From Bacteroidota bacterium (GTDB taxonomy: Bacteria > Bacteroidota > Ignavibacteria > UBA10030 > SZUA-254), in NCBI GenBank assembly GCA_004322375.1, contig SCUC01000074.1, positions 1 through 20,827 of the forward strand: a stretch of 20,827 nt of DNA, given 5' to 3'. Numbering within the stretch: the first letter of the stretch is position 1; every line of letters starts with the position of its first letter. This document shows, one piece after another, positions 6,271-12,730 of the stretch. The position numbers and the translations under genes are program-made. Under the pieces are notes generated by a model. That model was given only the letters and a program-made list of their open reading frames with translations. It was not told the DNA's origin and searched no databases.

Positions 6271-7203
6271 TTAGTCTTGATATTCAGATTCGTTTTTAAT
6301 ATCTAAAAGTGTAGGTTGGTATTTCTTTTTTAATCGCGCTTCTGCAAGTTCACAGTATTCTTTCAAAATATCTATACCGATATAATCCCTTTGCAATTCT
6401 TTACAGGCAATCGCTGTTGTGCCTGAACCGATAAAAGGGTCAAGAACTATGTCGCCTTCTTTGGTGAAAAGGCGAATAAACCATATAGGCAAAGAAATTG
6501 GATAGGCAGCGCTATGCTTCGTATTAGAAGATTCCGTTGCAAGATGGAGAACATTTGTTGGGTAAACCATCTCTCTGTTTAACCAATTAGAAATATTTTT
6601 TCCAAACCCACTTTTTGTTTTTGATTCGTCACGACGTTTGTCAGTATCGCTTAATTTGCTTAACCGTTTTTGCGCCCAATTCCCTACGGGTACCATTACA
6701 GATTCCTGGTACATCGCGAATTTCTTATTTTTTGTGAAATGAATACATCGTTCCCACGCATCCCTGAATCTATTGGGCCACTTTCCCGGATATGAGTTCC
6801 TCTTGTGCCATACATATTCTTCTGTCCAGAGCCATCCTTGTTTTCTCATTTCTAAAATTAGCTCTAGGACATAGGTATGTCGTTCTCCATTCTCCGCTTT
6901 TTCTTTAATATTAAGTACAAATGAACCATCTAGACGCAACACTCGCTTTAGTTCATTTGTAATAGGTAAAAACCATTCGACATATTTTTCGGGTGCAATA
7001 CCGCCGTAAGTTTTCTCTCGCCTGTCTGCATACGGTGGAGATGTAACAATAAGATTTATACTATCATCAGGAAATGTTTGCAACGTATTTAACGCGTCAC
7101 CACAGATAATTGTATTCTTTGGCAACGATTTATGTTTGCTCGAATAGACAGCTACTGGTTCCCCAATTTTCAGCGCTGGTTTACTTTTTCTTTTCTTCGG
7201 CAT
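6271..7203 (-). CDS. Site-specific DNA methyltransferase, beta class (N4-cytosine or N6-adenine)
   Basis: Protects DNA from the linked endonuclease by methylating the shared site with S-adenosylmethionine. The catalytic motif IV is TSPPY (residues 54-58), near the N-terminus. The cofactor motif I region DPFIGSGTTAIACKEL (255-270), followed by DYIGIDI, is near the C-terminus. This order (IV before I) defines the beta group; SPPY rather than DPPY points to N4-cytosine methylation, though this rule is not absolute. 310 residues, a normal size. It is upstream of the endonuclease gene, so protection is made first. No clear Shine-Dalgarno sequence. A+T-rich like its partner. Confidence 0.92.
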   Translation of the reverse strand: MPKKRKSKPALKIGEPVAVYSSKHKSLPKNTIICGDALNTLQTFPDDSINLIVTSPPYADRREKTYGGIAPEKYVEWFLPITNELKRVLRLDGSFVLNIKEKAENGERHTYVLELILEMRKQGWLWTEEYVWHKRNSYPGKWPNRFRDAWERCIHFTKNKKFAMYQESVMVPVGNWAQKRLSKLSDTDKRRDESKTKSGFGKNISNWLNREMVYPTNVLHLATESSNTKHSAAYPISLPIWFIRLFTKEGDIVLDPFIGSGTTAIACKELQRDYIGIDILKEYCELAEARLKKKYQPTLLDIKNESEYQD

Positions 7204-7245
7204 CTAACTGCTTATGGTTTGTAACTAATGTATTGTCTGAAGATG

Positions 7246-7491
7246 TTAACGGACATAACCAACAGTCCCCCCAAGGGCTGTGATAATCTTTTCGGCATAA
7301 TCATATGACTGTATTACTAGGCTACCATCGCATACAATTTGTCCATCTATTTCCTCAACCCCTATAGGCTTGATATCCCGCCACTCAAGAAATACACCAT
7401 CATATAATCTCATGATAATATAGTCTGGTTTAACTTTTCCTTTTCCCTCTGACCATTGATAAATTTTAGCCTCAATAATGGCATATTGCAT
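7246..7491 (-). CDS. Small unknown protein, second gene of the R-M operon
   Basis: 81 residues, starting MQYAIIEAKIYQWSEGKGKV and containing DYIIMRLYDGVFLEWRDIKP. It looks like a mostly beta-strand soluble protein with no membrane segment, cysteine cluster or helix-turn-helix that I can see. It is likely real: AAAGGAAA lies about 5 bp before the ATG, and the start follows the stop of the previous small gene by 1 bp. The methyltransferase starts 42 bp downstream. I do not recognise the family. Possible jobs include control or inhibition of the R-M pair, but there is no direct evidence. Confidence 0.6.
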   Translation of the reverse strand: MQYAIIEAKIYQWSEGKGKVKPDYIIMRLYDGVFLEWRDIKPIGVEEIDGQIVCDGSLVIQSYDYAEKIITALGGTVGYVR

Positions 7492-7492
7492 A

Positions 7493-7708
7493 TTACTTTC
7501 CTTTTACTTCATTTATTTCTATCGCATCATTCACCGCCATCTCCATTCTTTCAATTGTGAATTTATCGTTCATGGCTTGTGCGTCATCAATTGATAAATC
7601 AGGTGGATTGCCAAGATAAAACTCTGTGCCACGCTTGGCTGTTTCTGCGTCTTCTGCGTTAACAGTTACAATATATGAACGCGTTAATGTTACATCAAAA
7701 AGAGGCAT
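7493..7708 (-). CDS. Small unknown protein, first gene of the R-M operon
   Basis: 71 residues, starting MPLFDVTLTRSYIVTVNAED and continuing with AETAKRGTEFYLG. The strand-helix pattern with an AED(A)ETA turn resembles small proteins seen on plasmids and phages, but I cannot assign a family. The acidic C-terminal half (SIDDAQAMNDKFTIERMEMA) looks helical. AAGGAG stands 8 bp before the ATG, one of the strongest ribosome sites in the window, which supports translation. It heads a four-gene leftward cluster: this gene, the 81-residue gene, methyltransferase, endonuclease. Confidence 0.6.
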   Translation of the reverse strand: MPLFDVTLTRSYIVTVNAEDAETAKRGTEFYLGNPPDLSIDDAQAMNDKFTIERMEMAVNDAIEINEVKGK

Positions 7709-7716
7709 GGCAATTT

Positions 7717-7722
7717 CTCCTT
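7717..7722 (-). promoter_or_regulatory. Strong ribosome binding site of the first R-M cluster gene
   Basis: AAGGAG on the - strand, 8 bp from the ATG ending at 7708. Heptamers (TTACTTG, AAACTTG, AATCCTG, AAACACT at 7724-7751) begin immediately upstream. Confidence 0.65.
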
Positions 7723-7723
7723 G

Positions 7724-7833
7724 TTACTTGAAACTTGAATCCTGAAACACTTTTATTATTCTTTTTCTTCTATCATTCTACTCATTCATTACATCGCTCT
7801 TAAAATCGCGAAGGCGCAAAGAACGCAGAGAAA
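7724..7833. repeat. Heptamer tracts upstream of the R-M cluster
   Basis: TTACTTG, AAACTTG, AATCCTG, AAACACT run at 7724-7751. TCGCGAA, GGCGCAA, AGAACGC, AGAGAAA run at 7806-7833. The promoter of the R-M cluster should lie in this interval, but I found no convincing -10/-35 pair. Confidence 0.45.
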
Positions 7834-7872
7834 TACACCACCTCTTTCCGGAACATATCTCAATTTCCCTTC

Positions 7873-8040
7873 CTACTCTCTACTCTATGCTCTATTGTCA
7901 CCGCTCACAGCCCACTACTCTCTACTCTCTGCTCTCTGCTCTCTGCTCACCACTCACCACCCACCGCTCACCGCCCACTGCCCACTGCCCACCGCTCACC
8001 GCCAATATCCCACATCGCATATCTCACATCTTGCATCCTG
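7873..8040. repeat. Array of 24 degenerate heptamers in strict register
   Basis: From 7873 to 8040 the sequence divides without a single slip into 24 seven-base words. Examples: CTACTCT, CTGCTCT (twice), CTGCTCA, CCACTCA, CCACCCA, CCGCTCA, CCGCCCA, CTGCCCA (twice), then TATCCCA, CATCGCA, TATCTCA, CATCTTG, CATCCTG. The first part fits CYRCYCW; the other strand is G-rich. Neighbouring words differ by one or two bases. Open frames that cross it are artefacts of the repeat. A similar style (short tandemly repeated heptamers) is known from cyanobacteria. Confidence 0.85.
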
Positions 8041-8069
8041 TTACATTGAGCATCAAACCTTCGAAAGCT
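7990..8069. repeat. 80-bp direct repeat, copy 1
   Basis: Matches 8091-8170 at 77 of 80 positions with a 101-bp period. It contains the end of the heptamer array and then a copy of the last codons of the isomerase gene (TTCGAAAGCT region). Confidence 0.85.
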
Positions 8070-8090
8070 TCCCATTCTCTGCTCACTGTT

Positions 8091-8170
8091 CACCGCTCAC
8101 CGCCAATATCCCACAGCCCATATCTCACATCTTGCATCCTGTTACATCGAGCATCAAACCTTCGAAAGCT
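8091..8170. repeat. 80-bp direct repeat, copy 2, overlapping the isomerase stop
   Basis: Includes heptamers in register (the run is 8079-8141, nine words) and positions 8154-8170, the last 17 bases of the isomerase gene including its stop. Copy 1 therefore looks like a duplicated gene end. Confidence 0.85.
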
Positions 8171-9212
8171 CCCCCTTTAAATAATCAATCACCTTCACGG
8201 GAGTAGGGTCGGTTTCGTTGAGGAGAGCAAGGTAGTAGCTTACCCAGTCGCCGAGGTAGATGAGGGAGAACATGCGGGCTAACGGCGAGCTTCCCTCGCT
8301 CCATACCTCCACAACGTTGGGAGAATATTTCTTCACGATGTCGGACATGATTTTCATGCGCACCTGCACGCGGCGGTGGTCTTCCTTATCGCGCAGGAAA
8401 ATAACTTTCATGGATTTCATGTGCCGTTTCAGCACGTTCCACCCGACAAGCTCGTTGTGGTTCATCTCCGGCAGCACATGCCCGAATGCCAGGGATTTCG
8501 CGTTTTCCGCTATCTGCCCGCGCCAGCGCAGGTTGACTGCGTCATACTTCTCCGTGGATGAGTACATAATCGCCAGCTTGTCTTTCAGCTCGTGGGCAAG
8601 CTTAAGCGCGGGATTCTTCTTCGCATCGAACGAGTTATAGAGCGCAGCTTTATCCTTCAGCAGCTTTACCGTCTCCTTGATATCCTTATTCTGAAGCTCG
8701 ATAAGCTTCATCTTCCTGAACACGATGAGAAGCGGAAAAAACGAGTAGCCCAGCGCGGCGCGCGGCGGGTACCCGGCAGGAATCTTGACATACGGGTGAT
8801 TATATTTTTTTGCCAGATGCTCGGCTTCCCCGTTCGCGCTGATGCAAAGGATTTTCGCTTTTCTCCGCACTGCGTCTTCATACGCCGAAATGGTCTCCTC
8901 CGTGTTGCCCGAATAGCTTGAGACAATCACCATTGTTCTCTGGTCAACATACGCGGGCAGCGTGTAATGCCTGTTCACGCTGAACGGGAGAGAGAACTGG
9001 TCTGCGGTAAACGAGCGAAGCAAATCGCCTCCGATTGCCGAACCTCCCAGTCCCGTTAGAACGATGTTATTTAACGCACGCACGCGAAAGGGCGCCACGA
9101 GCGATTCGCCGATAAGCACGGCATCTTCAATTTGCTTTGGAAAATCCGTCAACAGCTTGCGCATGTTGGATTGGTCGTAATTGTGTATTGCAGTTTCAAT
9201 TGAGGTATTCAT
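8154..9212 (-). CDS. Bifunctional phosphoglucose/phosphomannose isomerase
   Basis: Interconverts glucose-6-P or mannose-6-P with fructose-6-P in the cytoplasm. It is of the small SIS-domain type rather than the large classical PGI. First SIS domain: VLTGLGGSAIGGDLLRSF (51-68) and VIVSSYSGNTEETISAYEDA (96-115), the phosphate-binding loops. GYPPRAALGYSFFPLL carries the conserved Arg. The second domain has ENAKSLAFGHVLPEMNHNEL, with the catalytic Glu/His region. 352 residues, normal length. There is no Shine-Dalgarno sequence before the ATG. The 3' end is inside a direct repeat. Confidence 0.92.
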   Translation of the reverse strand: MNTSIETAIHNYDQSNMRKLLTDFPKQIEDAVLIGESLVAPFRVRALNNIVLTGLGGSAIGGDLLRSFTADQFSLPFSVNRHYTLPAYVDQRTMVIVSSYSGNTEETISAYEDAVRRKAKILCISANGEAEHLAKKYNHPYVKIPAGYPPRAALGYSFFPLLIVFRKMKLIELQNKDIKETVKLLKDKAALYNSFDAKKNPALKLAHELKDKLAIMYSSTEKYDAVNLRWRGQIAENAKSLAFGHVLPEMNHNELVGWNVLKRHMKSMKVIFLRDKEDHRRVQVRMKIMSDIVKKYSPNVVEVWSEGSSPLARMFSLIYLGDWVSYYLALLNETDPTPVKVIDYLKGELSKV

Positions 9213-9469
9213 TGGTTATTCGATGTTATGGTCATTGTGTTGTTTAACAGGTTGCTAACATGGGATGTTGCAGTCTGTATGGAATCGTTCTGCCTGAATG
9301 TAAAACGATTTCCCGTCTGTTACAAACATTCGTATCACTGATAATTGTTTTCTCCCGTTTGTATTGTTTTTTGTCCTTACGATAATAACAATGTTTTGAT
9401 GAATAGAGTGCTAACGTCCTCCATTGCTGTGCGTTGCCTCATAGCTCTCTTGTAAAATGAGAAAAAAAC

Positions 9470-11236
9470 CTATATCACGTTGTTGTTTCCGGCAAGCGGT
9501 ATATCCGGGCAATGTTGATGAACGTAGTCGCGCAGGCACTCTTCCACCTCGCTTACCGTTGAGAAATGCAGAACGGTCTGCGCCAAACGCTGACACTCTG
9601 CGTAATGAAGCGAACGGATTATCTTTTTTATTTCAGGTAGCATCGAAGGCACCACGCTCAGTTCATCCACGCCCAACCCGACAAGCACCGGAACAGCGAG
9701 AGGGTTGCTCGCCATCTCCCCGCACACGCCAACCCACACGTTTTTCCTGTGTCCGTTCTCAATAACAAACTTGATCGTGTGAAGTACGGAAGGCTCAAGC
9801 TCGTGGTAGAGGTCCGATACAAAATGATTTCCACGGTCAACGGCAAGCATGTACTGCGTCAGGTCGTTGGAGCCGATGCTTAAGAACTTCACCTCCTGGG
9901 CAATGATCCCCGACATCAGCGCCGCCGCAGGCACCTCGATCATGACGCCAACCTGGATATTTTCGTCAAACCTCACCCCGCGGGCGCGAAGCTCGTTCTT
10001 CGCTTCGTTAAAGCATGCCATCGCCTTGCGGACTTCCTGCACGTTGCTGATCATCGGGAACATGACGGCGACGTTATTCTTCCCGCTTGCCCGGAGCATT
10101 GCCCGGAGCTGGGTCTTGAAAAACTCAGGATAATCGAGCATCATCCGAATTCCGCGCCAGCCTAAAAAAGGATTTTTCTCTTCCGCCATATCGGGAATCA
10201 ATTTATCGCCGCCAACATCGAACGTGCGCATGATGACCCGTTGGGGATAGATACGGTCTGCAATTATTTTATACTCGCGGTACTGTTCCTCTTCCGAAGG
10301 AACATCGTCTCTGCCCAGGAGGAGCGTCTCGGTGCGGTACAATCCTACGCCCTGCGAGCCTTGAAGGACGACGTAGTCAATTTCTTCGGTAAGCTCGATG
10401 TTTGCTGAAAGCTCTACCGATTTTCCATCTAACGTAATGGCAGGAAAATCTTTCAGAACCGCAAGCTGCGCCTCAAACGCTGAGAAATGTTCACGCTTAC
10501 GCTGGTATTCAATAATCCGTTCCTCCGTCGGGTGAACGATAATGTTGCCGCTATAGCCATCGAGGATAAGCATATCTCCCGTTGCTACCGTCAAGCCCAG
10601 GCTTCCCGCTCCCACAACGGCAGGAATTTTGAGCGCGCGCGAGATGAGCGCGGCATGAGATGTAACGCCGCCAACGTCCGTTCCGTATGCGAGAATGTTG
10701 TTCCTGCTGAGAATCATCGTATCGGCGGGGGTCAGCGTGTGGGCAATAACAATTGGCGAGCCATCAAGCTTCGAAAGCAGCTTCTGTTGCTGCAAATTGC
10801 GCACGATTCTGTTTTTCAAATCTTCAATCTCGTGGGCACGCTCGTGCATGTATTCGTTGCTTGCGGCATGCATCAGGTTCGCATACTTTTGAATCTCGTC
10901 GCTTACCACATATTCAACGTTCTTCTTTTCTTCGCGAATTCTCTTTCTGATTGCTCCGAGCAGGTACGCATCCTGCAGCACCATCACCTGGGCTTCGAAT
11001 ATTTTCGCCTTCGCTTCTCCTACCTTCTGCTCGGCGAACACAAGAATTTTATTCAGTTCCTTTTCCGATTTTGCGAGAGCGTGGTCAAGCCGTTCCAGCT
11101 CGCCTGCCACTTCGCTTTCGTCGAGAGCGCGCAGCTCAACGCTCGGCAATTCTTTTTTGAAGACGTACGCTTTCCCGATTGCAATACCGGGCGCGGCGGC
11201 AATTCCTTTCAGGATAATCTCTTTTTTTTCAGTCAT
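9470..11236 (-). CDS. ptsI: Phosphoenolpyruvate-protein phosphotransferase (PTS enzyme I)
   Basis: Takes phosphate from PEP onto a histidine and passes it to HPr. N-terminal motif KGIAAAPGIAIGKAYVF (10-26). The phosphohistidine loop is GGVTSHAALISRAL with His194. PEP-binding barrel motifs include GLYRTETLLLGR, GWRGIRMMLD, SIGSNDLTQYMLAVDR and VGVCGEMASNPLAVPVL. 588 residues, slightly longer than typical (~575). It follows ptsH by 15 bp. No EIIA/B/C gene is in the window, so the pair may act on a distant EII or serve regulation. Confidence 0.96.
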   Translation of the reverse strand: MTEKKEIILKGIAAAPGIAIGKAYVFKKELPSVELRALDESEVAGELERLDHALAKSEKELNKILVFAEQKVGEAKAKIFEAQVMVLQDAYLLGAIRKRIREEKKNVEYVVSDEIQKYANLMHAASNEYMHERAHEIEDLKNRIVRNLQQQKLLSKLDGSPIVIAHTLTPADTMILSRNNILAYGTDVGGVTSHAALISRALKIPAVVGAGSLGLTVATGDMLILDGYSGNIIVHPTEERIIEYQRKREHFSAFEAQLAVLKDFPAITLDGKSVELSANIELTEEIDYVVLQGSQGVGLYRTETLLLGRDDVPSEEEQYREYKIIADRIYPQRVIMRTFDVGGDKLIPDMAEEKNPFLGWRGIRMMLDYPEFFKTQLRAMLRASGKNNVAVMFPMISNVQEVRKAMACFNEAKNELRARGVRFDENIQVGVMIEVPAAALMSGIIAQEVKFLSIGSNDLTQYMLAVDRGNHFVSDLYHELEPSVLHTIKFVIENGHRKNVWVGVCGEMASNPLAVPVLVGLGVDELSVVPSMLPEIKKIIRSLHYAECQRLAQTVLHFSTVSEVEECLRDYVHQHCPDIPLAGNNNVI

Positions 11237-11251
11237 ACCGTTCCAGTCAGG

Positions 11252-11533
11252 CTAAGAAGTGATTCCAAGTTCTTCATCAAATCCGCGATCGAAGAGATCA
11301 ACAATTGCGGCAAGTGCGTCCTTCTCATCCGGTCCGTCGAATTGCAGCAAGAGCGATGAGCCGAATTCCGCCGCGAGCGTCATAACGCCGATAATGCTTT
11401 TCCCGTTGATCTCCATCCCGTCCTTGAAAATCATAAATTCAGCCTTGAATCTAGCCGCTGTTTTAACAAGCGTCGCTGCCGGTCGGGTGTGCAACCCCGC
11501 GCGGTTCTTAATGGTAACTTCGCGTTCAATCAT
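11252..11533 (-). CDS. ptsH: Phosphocarrier protein HPr
   Basis: Small phosphocarrier between enzyme I and sugar-specific EIIA. The active site is AGLHTRPAA with His15. The regulatory serine is kept: NGKSIIGVMTL with Ser46, the residue modified by HPr kinase/phosphorylase in organisms that have HprK. 93 residues, a few more than the classical 85-88, with a short acidic tail. It lies 6 bp after the polyprenyl synthase and 15 bp before ptsI, so the three are probably co-transcribed. Confidence 0.96.
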   Translation of the reverse strand: MIEREVTIKNRAGLHTRPAATLVKTAARFKAEFMIFKDGMEINGKSIIGVMTLAAEFGSSLLLQFDGPDEKDALAAIVDLFDRGFDEELGITS

Positions 11534-11539
11534 GAGCCG

Positions 11540-12526
11540 TTACGAATTCCGTTCAAGAAGTCGTTGAGAAAGCCATCGCAACATCGCTACAGATTTTCCA
11601 AACTGCAGCTGTTTTAGAGCGTTCTGCGCGACGCTAGTATAATCAATAACACGGTATCGAGCGTCATCCAGCGCTCCGGTTTCTTCATAGATGTGGAGAA
11701 CTTGTTGAACCATACGTTTGTGAATGTTGTGTTTATGAACCACTCTCTCTAATACTGTTCGCTGGCTTGGTGTTGCCCGTTGAAGGGCGCGCAGCAGGAG
11801 GTATGTTTTTTTCCCTTCCATCACATCGCCGCCAATCGGCTTGCCAAGCTCTTGCTCTGTCGCTGTAATATCCAAAACATCATCCTGGATTTGAAACGCC
11901 ATGCCAATCGCTTCCCCGAACGTTCGCAGCGCTTGTATTTCACGGCGCGTTCCGTTTCCCGCTATTGCTCCGAGCTCACACGCGGCGGAAATTACCCGCG
12001 CAGTCTTTTTCTCAATCATCAACAAATATTCATCAAGGGTAACATCGCTGCGTCGTTCATACTCTTTATCAAATCCTTGTCCCTCGCAAACTTCGATAAA
12101 CGCGTTGGTAAACGAAGTCATCAAAGCAAGAAACGAAGACGATTTCGTTTTCAATAACGATTGATACGCGTAGGCAACAAGCTCGTCGCCGGATAAGATG
12201 GCGACATTGGTATCCCACTTCGTATGAACAGTTGCGCGACCGCGGCGCAGGGGCGAGTTATCCATCACGTCATCATGCACAAGCGTGAAGTTATGCAGAA
12301 TTTCAATCGCGCATGCAGCGGGCAGAGCCCGGCGTTGCGTTCCCCCCACCGCTTCGCAGGAAAGCAGCGTCAAAACGGCGCGCACTCGCTTTCCTCCCGC
12401 TTTGAGTACGTAGTCAATAGGCTCGTAAACACAAACCGGCGTTTTCCTTTCTATCAGGCGGGAAAGCTGACGTTCAATGCGAGATTTATACAGAGAATAG
12501 CGATTATGGTTGTTATCGTGTATCAA
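11540..12526 (-). CDS. Polyprenyl (isoprenyl) diphosphate synthase, TTG start
   Basis: Condenses allylic diphosphates with isopentenyl diphosphate, for quinone side chains or other isoprenoids; the chain length cannot be stated. GGKRVRA (44-50), the first Asp-rich motif LVHDDVMDNSPLRRGRATVH (82-101; Asp85, 86, 89) and the second, FQIQDDVLD (211-219; Asp215, 216, 219), are intact. 328 residues. The only plausible start in frame is TTG at 12526; the upstream stop is TGA six codons earlier. An eight-codon mini-frame beginning ATG ACT GAA in another frame ends with a TGA that overlaps this TTG (TTGA). This could be coupling or the trace of a frameshift at the true N-terminus. Confidence 0.92.
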   Translation of the reverse strand: MIHDNNHNRYSLYKSRIERQLSRLIERKTPVCVYEPIDYVLKAGGKRVRAVLTLLSCEAVGGTQRRALPAACAIEILHNFTLVHDDVMDNSPLRRGRATVHTKWDTNVAILSGDELVAYAYQSLLKTKSSSFLALMTSFTNAFIEVCEGQGFDKEYERRSDVTLDEYLLMIEKKTARVISAACELGAIAGNGTRREIQALRTFGEAIGMAFQIQDDVLDITATEQELGKPIGGDVMEGKKTYLLLRALQRATPSQRTVLERVVHKHNIHKRMVQQVLHIYEETGALDDARYRVIDYTSVAQNALKQLQFGKSVAMLRWLSQRLLERNS

Positions 12527-12730
12527 AATAGCGAATTGTATTCAGTCATGAGATAGATGAGAGCCTATTGTAACTCCAAAAGAGTTGCCGCTCTAACCTT
12601 TTCGATATGCCAATAATAACAAAACAGATAGTGAGAAACAAAAGACTCGTTATGTTAGTCTTGAAGAATTTACTATCTTTACCAATAATGTCAAATCAGC
12701 AGGGTAACCTCCTTAAGCGATAATCTCTCT
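12527..12730. other. Divergent intergenic region between polyprenyl synthase and thrA
   Basis: This 204-bp spacer must hold both outward promoters. TACTATCTTTACC near 12671 is A+T-rich and weakly resembles the Bacteroidota -7 box TAnnTTTG, but no matching upstream box is at the right distance. I make no promoter call. There is no ribosome site in front of thrA. Confidence 0.4.

Noticed and set aside
7873..8141. CRISPR array
   Set aside because: The repeat unit is only 7 bp with no spacers, and no cas gene is nearby.
7887..8206. Two overlapping Ser/His/Pro/Leu-rich open frames
   Set aside because: They are translations of the heptamer array and the direct repeat; a 7-bp period keeps several frames open by chance.
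8260..8921. Open frames opposite the isomerase gene
   Set aside because: They are antisense shadows; the - strand product has all the conserved isomerase motifs.
10487..11359. Long + strand open frame opposite ptsI/ptsH
   Set aside because: It is the antisense shadow of two certain genes and resembles no known protein.
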